Part shown: piece by piece, positions 59,289-64,000 of the stretch | How positions within the stretch are numbered: position 1 is the stretch's first letter | Layout: each line of letters starts with the position of its first letter | Source: JAVVEG01 sp041689205 | Lineage (GTDB): Bacteria; Pseudomonadota; Gammaproteobacteria; Pseudomonadales; Pseudohongiellaceae | Reading direction: 5' to 3' | Assembly (NCBI GenBank): GCA_041689205.1 | Contig: JBDNGQ010000209.1 | Span: 1 to 64,000 of the forward strand | Length of the DNA: 64,000 nt | The notes under the pieces: generated by a model | The model's database searches: none | What the model saw: the letters and a program-made list of their open reading frames with translations, nothing else | Told to the model about the DNA's origin: nothing | Translations under genes and position numbers: made by a program

Positions 59289-61919
59289 ATGACTTTTCCC
59301 ACAGAATTGCAAGATCGCTGGCAGCACACGGACCCCGAAATTCGACTGCAGGCACTCGATGACCTTGAAACTTCCGCCGCTAGTGCAAGTCTAGGCACTG
59401 CTGTTCAGGAGATATTTGTGCAGATCGCCAGCACAGATTCGGATAATCGAGTTCGCAGCGCGGCCGCACATAAAGTTACTGATATAAATCTGTTGGACCA
59501 GTTGTGTCATATTGTCCGTCAAAAAGACAAAGCGGTTTACAAATTCTGCAAAGAAAAACTCAATTCCATTCATGAATTACAGGCACAGCAGACAGCTGCA
59601 GCGGCACGTGCGCTGCAAGTATGTATGAGTCTGGAAACACTGGCCTCGAAAGCTATCGGCCCATTGACTGGTGCGCAATATCACTACCAGCTCTCGCAGT
59701 GGCAGGAAAGCAGCAATGCCGGTAATGATGAACTGCAGCAACGCGTCAATGCCGCCAGTGCAATTCTTGCCGAAAAAGTAGGACAGTTCGTCAGCGACCG
59801 AACTCAGCAGATCGTCATGCAGCAAAGTATGGAACAGCTAAGGGCAGGATTCAGCAGTGCGGAAGTATTTATGACTACTCTGCACGCACCCATTGACGAC
59901 GAACAAATGCAGTCGCTCGGACAACATCTGCATGAACTGCAATCGCTGCTTGCGGCTTTCCCTGAGCTGTTACCAGACAGCACTGAAGCAGACGCTCAAT
60001 CAAATACTGATTCACGTGAATTGCTGAAGCAAAGCAATGCGTTGCTCAAACTCATGAGTTCCTGTCATCAGGCATGGCAACAACTGCAAAGCCGGACAGG
60101 AGAGCTCGACAAACTGCAGATTGCGGTCAAAAAAGCCTCAACTAAAGACAACAAAGTTTTAATAGATTTGCAGAAGCGCCTTGATAAATTATTTGCTGCG
60201 ATAAACTGGCCAGAAAAGCTGCCAGCAAGCGCCGCCCATCAGCAGTACAAAGATGTCCTCACTGCACTTGCCGCTATTCAATCTAAAAATGCTGAGTGGC
60301 AAACGAAAATCCTGACTGATGCAAGCGCTGATCTTGTCCTGCTGGAGCAGAGTATCGAACAGGGTCATCTGAGTGAAGCTCAGAAATTGTGGGATAAAGT
60401 AAACAACGCCAGCAATAAGACAGCCGAAAAAGCACGACTGGCATTACAGGAGCAGCTGCTGCCTTATAAAGTGCGTATCACTGAACTGCAAGACTGGAAG
60501 AATTTCGCGACCACTGAAAAGAAAAAAGAATTGATCGAAAAAATGCAACACCTGCTGGATGTTAATCAGCCGCCGCCGCAAAAAGCCAAGACCATAAGAG
60601 CACTCCAGGAAGATTGGAAAAAGCTCGGACACTCAGACGACAACGATAGTCTGTGGGCTCAGTTTAATGAGCTGGCTCATAAAGCCTTTGAACCCTGCAA
60701 AGAGTATTTCAAAGAGCGCAAAGACAAGATGAGCGCTAATCTCAAAGAACGCAATCGCATTTGTGATGAGCTTGAACAGTTCATTGCCACTGTCAGTCCG
60801 GATGCGTTAAATATCTCTGACACCAGCAAGCTTGAAGCTGTCGCGCAGGAGGAATGGAAGAAGTATGCACCCGTAGCGCAGAACAAAATTAAGAATCTGC
60901 AGAAACGTTTTAATAACATTCTTAATTCACTGCGTCAGTTGAAACGAAAAACCCTGCAACATAATGCTGACAGGAAACTGGAATTTATCAAGCGGGCAGA
61001 AAAACTGCTGGAACTGGACGATTTCAAGGAAGCAATAAATGCTGCGAAGGGCCTGCAGAATGAATGGAAGACTATTGGTCCATCGCCTTACAAAGAAGAT
61101 CGCAACCACTGGAACACCTTCCGTCAAGCCTGCGATAAGTTATTTAGCAAGCGCGACGAACAGATAAAAGAGCAGAAAACTGAAGCTCGCAAAGTTGTCT
61201 CTGCTGCGCGTGAGACATTGAAAAAAATTAACGAGTTGTTGAATCTTAGCGACGAAGAATTTCTACAGTCCAAGAAGCAGTTTGCAGAACTCAAAGAAGC
61301 TTTTTACAGTCAGCTGAATCCAGATATGAAGACGGAGCGACGACAGCTGATTGAACAATTTGAAACGGCCAGCAAGAAATACGAATCCAGACAGCGTGCC
61401 GCGCCAGACCGAAAAAGTCTGCAGCTGATTAATCAGGTAAAAGCCAAAGCAGAGTTCTGTCAGAAGCTTGAAACTGCGTTACTCGCTCGAACCCCTGAAG
61501 CTGCTGACACGGACGCGGAACAACTGCGAGGGCACTGGCAGGCATTTGATGCAATCAGTGAACCTGAACTGGAGCAGAAAATGGAGAAGCGATTCAAACT
61601 GCTATGTCAAAATTCCGCTGATTTGACCAGGCTGAAAAAACTTTCCGCCGATAATGACACTATTGCCAGAGAGTTATGTGTCGAAATGGAAATCCAGGCA
61701 GGCGTGGATTCACCCGCGCAAGACAAAGCTTTGCGTATGAAGATTCAATTGAATCACCTCAAGCATGATTTCGGTCAGACCCGTCATGCTGGCAAGAGCA
61801 AAATGCAGCTGATTAACGAGCTTGAAATGCAACTGCTGTGCACCGGGCCGCTTGATCCGGCAACTCGTACGGCATTGCATTTGAGAACCGGCAGCATCAA
61901 AGCAAAACTCAGCAGCTAA
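59289..61919 (+). CDS. DUF349 domain protein, long coiled-coil
   Basis: 876 residues. The N-terminus (about 1-75) looks like a HEAT-type repeat segment (LQALDDLETSAASASLGTAVQ, DNRVRSAAAHKVTD). From about residue 340 onward there are several DUF349 units, recognisable by spaced W residues: ALQEDWKKLGHSDDNDSLWAQFNELAHKAF, AQEEWKKYAPV, LQNEWKTIGPSPYKEDRNHWNTFRQACDKLF, and LRGHWQAFDAI. The whole protein is rich in Lys, Glu and Gln and predicted coiled coil. It is presumably cytosolic. DUF349 proteins are widespread in gammaproteobacteria with no settled function. It is monocistronic, divergent from dinG and convergent with the acyltransferase gene. Confidence 0.85.
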   Translation: MTFPTELQDRWQHTDPEIRLQALDDLETSAASASLGTAVQEIFVQIASTDSDNRVRSAAAHKVTDINLLDQLCHIVRQKDKAVYKFCKEKLNSIHELQAQQTAAAARALQVCMSLETLASKAIGPLTGAQYHYQLSQWQESSNAGNDELQQRVNAASAILAEKVGQFVSDRTQQIVMQQSMEQLRAGFSSAEVFMTTLHAPIDDEQMQSLGQHLHELQSLLAAFPELLPDSTEADAQSNTDSRELLKQSNALLKLMSSCHQAWQQLQSRTGELDKLQIAVKKASTKDNKVLIDLQKRLDKLFAAINWPEKLPASAAHQQYKDVLTALAAIQSKNAEWQTKILTDASADLVLLEQSIEQGHLSEAQKLWDKVNNASNKTAEKARLALQEQLLPYKVRITELQDWKNFATTEKKKELIEKMQHLLDVNQPPPQKAKTIRALQEDWKKLGHSDDNDSLWAQFNELAHKAFEPCKEYFKERKDKMSANLKERNRICDELEQFIATVSPDALNISDTSKLEAVAQEEWKKYAPVAQNKIKNLQKRFNNILNSLRQLKRKTLQHNADRKLEFIKRAEKLLELDDFKEAINAAKGLQNEWKTIGPSPYKEDRNHWNTFRQACDKLFSKRDEQIKEQKTEARKVVSAARETLKKINELLNLSDEEFLQSKKQFAELKEAFYSQLNPDMKTERRQLIEQFETASKKYESRQRAAPDRKSLQLINQVKAKAEFCQKLETALLARTPEAADTDAEQLRGHWQAFDAISEPELEQKMEKRFKLLCQNSADLTRLKKLSADNDTIARELCVEMEIQAGVDSPAQDKALRMKIQLNHLKHDFGQTRHAGKSKMQLINELEMQLLCTGPLDPATRTALHLRTGSIKAKLSS

Positions 61920-61925
61920 GAAAAT

Positions 61926-63128
61926 CTACTCTTTCAGATCGGCAAGCAGTGCGATCTGGCTAAACGGATCTTCCTGAGAAGCGGCGTAACGGCTGATCAC
62001 TGGATTAGCATACATCTGTAGCAGATAAGGCCTGATTTTTTCGTCCGCTGCCTGCAGACGTTTCTCAAATTCAGCTTTCGCTTCCTCAATCCGCCCGGCA
62101 TCGTTACCGGGCAAAGATTCCAGCAGCGGTACCAGTTCCGGAGCACTTTGCTGAAGTTTTTCCAGAGCCACATAATTACTGTTCTGCAACAAATAATTAT
62201 CAATAATCTGCTTATCAATCAAACTGGCGATTTGGTCAGGATCATCACTGACAATTCCCAATTCCTTTCCGAAGCTGACATGAACATGGCCCTTATAACC
62301 GACCATTCCAGTGACTATGCTGTGAATATCACTTTGTTCATCTTTCTGATATGAGCCGGCTTCTTTCTTTTGATAAAGCTCACTGGCTTTAAGCGCATCA
62401 CAGGGATCAAATTCATAAGAAATTGCCACCGGTACAATGTGTAAGGCTGACAAGGCAGCACCCAGACCTTCGTCTCTTTTTGACATCCCCAGCATTTTCA
62501 ACAACGCGGGATCTGTGCGATCGACACCATCTTTAGCGCGCCCTTCACGTTGTGCTATCCAGACATTACGCTTTAATTCGATACAGTGATGGATATAAGC
62601 AGATAATTGCTTCGAAGATTTCAGCATTTCCCGGCCTTTCAGGGAGCGCCTGACGATGAAGCTTTTATTCAAACGCATTAAATCATTGACGAACGGGCGT
62701 TTTAGAAGATTATCGCCAATAGCAATATAGACAGTGTCGCAGCCAGCGTGATACAGCATGTAATTCACAAATGCGGGATCCATGGCGATATCACGATGAT
62801 TACTGATAAATAGATAAGAACGATCTGATTTTAGATTCTCCAGCCCTGAATGAGTCAGGCTGGAGGTGGTTTTTTCAATCATTTCGTCCATGTAGCGTGC
62901 TATCACTGTCTGCATGCCAGCAATATCACGGACATCTTTTAATTCATTGCTTAATTTCCTTCGGCTTAGAAAACGCACCAGAAAAGGCAGGGCTTTGTAC
63001 AAGCGCGGACGGCTGAAGCCGCCAATACTGCTTATAAATCCGTCATCAGCCAGCAGCGAATCGAGCACCGGGCGGACCTCGTCATCGTTATAAGGTCGAA
63101 TGTCCTGAAATTGATCGATTGTATCCAT
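61926..63128 (-). CDS. PlsC-type (1-acyl-)glycerol-3-phosphate acyltransferase
   Basis: 400 residues. The acyltransferase motif I is SNHRDIAMDP with H111 and D117; the canonical spacing is H-x4-D, and here the candidate aspartate is one residue further, with D113 as another option. IVRRSLKGREM resembles motif II and IAQREGRAKDG is motif III (EGR). IVPVAISYEFDP is the motif IV region. A C-terminal ~120-residue tail is not recognised. It should acylate a glycerophosphate-type acceptor at the inner membrane. It stands before the ABC exporter gene at the window edge. Confidence 0.82.
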   Translation of the reverse strand: MDTIDQFQDIRPYNDDEVRPVLDSLLADDGFISSIGGFSRPRLYKALPFLVRFLSRRKLSNELKDVRDIAGMQTVIARYMDEMIEKTTSSLTHSGLENLKSDRSYLFISNHRDIAMDPAFVNYMLYHAGCDTVYIAIGDNLLKRPFVNDLMRLNKSFIVRRSLKGREMLKSSKQLSAYIHHCIELKRNVWIAQREGRAKDGVDRTDPALLKMLGMSKRDEGLGAALSALHIVPVAISYEFDPCDALKASELYQKKEAGSYQKDEQSDIHSIVTGMVGYKGHVHVSFGKELGIVSDDPDQIASLIDKQIIDNYLLQNSNYVALEKLQQSAPELVPLLESLPGNDAGRIEEAKAEFEKRLQAADEKIRPYLLQMYANPVISRYAASQEDPFSQIALLADLKE

Positions 63129-63161
63129 AGTCTGACTCAGCGGATTAAAGCGGCAGCGATT

Positions 63162-64000
63162 CTAACCATTTTGCCCAACCCTGGCAAACTGGTCAGGTAA
63201 TGACTTGTGGCCATCCTGTCCCGAGAACTGCAACTCGGCAAGCCGCGCGTACAAAGGGCAACTTAACAGCAGTTCCTGATGACTTCCCTGGGCAATTAAG
63301 CCGCCCTTCTCCATAACCGCAATCCGGTCTACATTGATGACCGTTGCAAGGCGATGCGCAATTATAATCGTCGTGCGATTGCGCATAAGCTGCTCCAGTG
63401 CCATCTGAACCTTGCGCTCACTCTCCGCATCCAGCGCGCTTGTTGCCTCATCCAGCAACAGAATTTCCGGATTTTTCAAGATGGCCCGCGCAATCGCAAT
63501 ACGCTGTCTTTGTCCCCCTGACAATCGAATGCCTGATTCTCCCAGGAAGCTTTTGTACCCACGGGGTAGCTGCTCGATAAACTCATGGGCATGGGCAGAT
63601 TTGGCCGCTTCAATCACTTCTTCGTCGCTGGCATCCGGTCGGCCATAGCGGATGTTTTCGAACACATCACCGGTGAACATCGCCGGCTGCTGAGAGACTA
63701 TTGCGATATGACTGCGCAGCTCAATCGGATCCACGGTGCGAATATCGACTCCGTCAATCAGTATGTTGCCGGACTTAGGATCATAAAAGCGCAGCAGCAA
63801 ATCGAACAGTGTGGACTTGCCTGCGCCTGATGGCCCCACCAACGCCAGACTGCTGGCGGCCTTGATATCAAGTGACAGGTTTAGAATCGCAGCCGTGTCT
63901 GGCCTTGAGGGGTAATAAAAACTGAGTCTTTCGATCTTGATCAGACCTTGAAACGGGGTCGGGAAACTTATCGGCTGCACGGGAGCCACAATGTCACTCT
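63162..64000 (-). CDS. ABC exporter (MsbA/multidrug type), C-terminal ATPase half, partial
   Basis: The frame is open to the right edge, so only the last ~279 codons are seen; upstream transmembrane helices lie outside. Walker A is GPSGAGKSTLF, the Q-loop IVSQQPAMF, the signature RLSGGQRQRIAIARAIL, Walker B ILLLDEATSALD, and the H-loop IIIAHR. This is the nucleotide-binding domain of a fused exporter half-transporter as in MsbA. LPS flipping or drug efflux cannot be told apart from this part. The acyltransferase gene follows 33 bases downstream. Confidence 0.88.
   Translation of the reverse strand, partial: SDIVAPVQPISFPTPFQGLIKIERLSFYYPSRPDTAAILNLSLDIKAASSLALVGPSGAGKSTLFDLLLRFYDPKSGNILIDGVDIRTVDPIELRSHIAIVSQQPAMFTGDVFENIRYGRPDASDEEVIEAAKSAHAHEFIEQLPRGYKSFLGESGIRLSGGQRQRIAIARAILKNPEILLLDEATSALDAESERKVQMALEQLMRNRTTIIIAHRLATVINVDRIAVMEKGGLIAQGSHQELLLSCPLYARLAELQFSGQDGHKSLPDQFARVGQNG

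Overview
The window is a stretch of gammaproteobacterial chromosome, most like Pseudomonadales in the broad sense (Pseudomonas, Cellvibrio and marine relatives). The signs are the order gyrA-pheA-tyrA::aroA-cmk-rpsA-ihfB, the fused TyrA-AroA protein, a wbpL/wbpM pair beside a ComEA-like gene, the run mtaD-ubiG-mupP-yciK, the scpA-scpB-rluB set next to trpS, a complete ccmABCDEFGHI operon, and rsx/rnf-nth-argG-pyrC-rnt-grxD-argF in one neighbourhood. Base composition looks close to 50% GC and even. Nearly all of it is core genome. The only mobile DNA seen is the 3' end of an IS3-family element at the left edge. I see no tRNA, rRNA, CRISPR array or prophage.

Layout. 1-0.9 kb: IS remnant, then a periplasmic cyclophilin. 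0.95-14.4 kb, minus strand: surface-polysaccharide genes (wbpM-like, wbpL-like), ComEA-like protein, pyrF, lapA, ihfB, rpsA, cmk, tyrA-aroA, pheA, gyrA. 14.7-18.3 kb, plus: mtaD, ubiG, mupP, yciK. 18.3-22.8 kb, minus: rluB, scpB, scpA, trpS, yciO; then yciI (plus). 23.2-25.5 kb, minus: cyclophilin, xthA, HemD-like. 25.6-25.94 kb: a short orphan plus-strand unit (promoter, 33-codon hydrophobic ORF, hairpins, terminator). 25.9-34.9 kb, minus: moaB, moaA and the ccm operon. 34.9-39.7 kb, minus: dcd, a Deg-like protease, metG, rubredoxin. 39.9-45.3 kb, plus: rsxA, B, C, D, E and nth. 45.5-50.1 kb: argG, pyrC, rnt, grxD, argF. 50.1-54.7 kb: nrdAB behind a control region with a DnaA box and two NrdR-like boxes. 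54.8-64 kb: MocA-like NTP transferase, a third cyclophilin, a small membrane protein, dinG, a DUF349 protein, a PlsC-type acyltransferase and the 3' part of an ABC exporter gene.

The genes mostly serve central functions: aromatic amino acids, pyrimidines, arginine, dNTP supply, cytochrome c maturation (system I), molybdenum cofactor, translation and DNA repair. Chains of 1-8 base overlaps (gyrA/pheA/tyrA-aroA/cmk, ccmE/F, ccmG/H, ccmA/B, rsxB/C, rsxD/E, pyrC/rnt, xthA/cyclophilin) indicate tight translational coupling.

The most unusual system is the Rnf/Rsx operon. It has no rsxG, RsxA contains no cysteine at all, and RsxE keeps only one of its two conserved cysteines. The intramembrane 2Fe-2S site shared by RnfA and RnfE therefore appears unable to form, and the periplasmic FMN subunit is not encoded here, while RsxB, RsxC and the FMN-threonine motif of RsxD look intact. 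Second is the orphan leader-peptide-like unit at 25.6-25.94 kb. Other points of interest are a PheA without chorismate mutase domain, lapA-pyrF without lapB, a TrpRS with a near-match to a Fe-S cysteine motif, and three exported cyclophilins within 64 kb.
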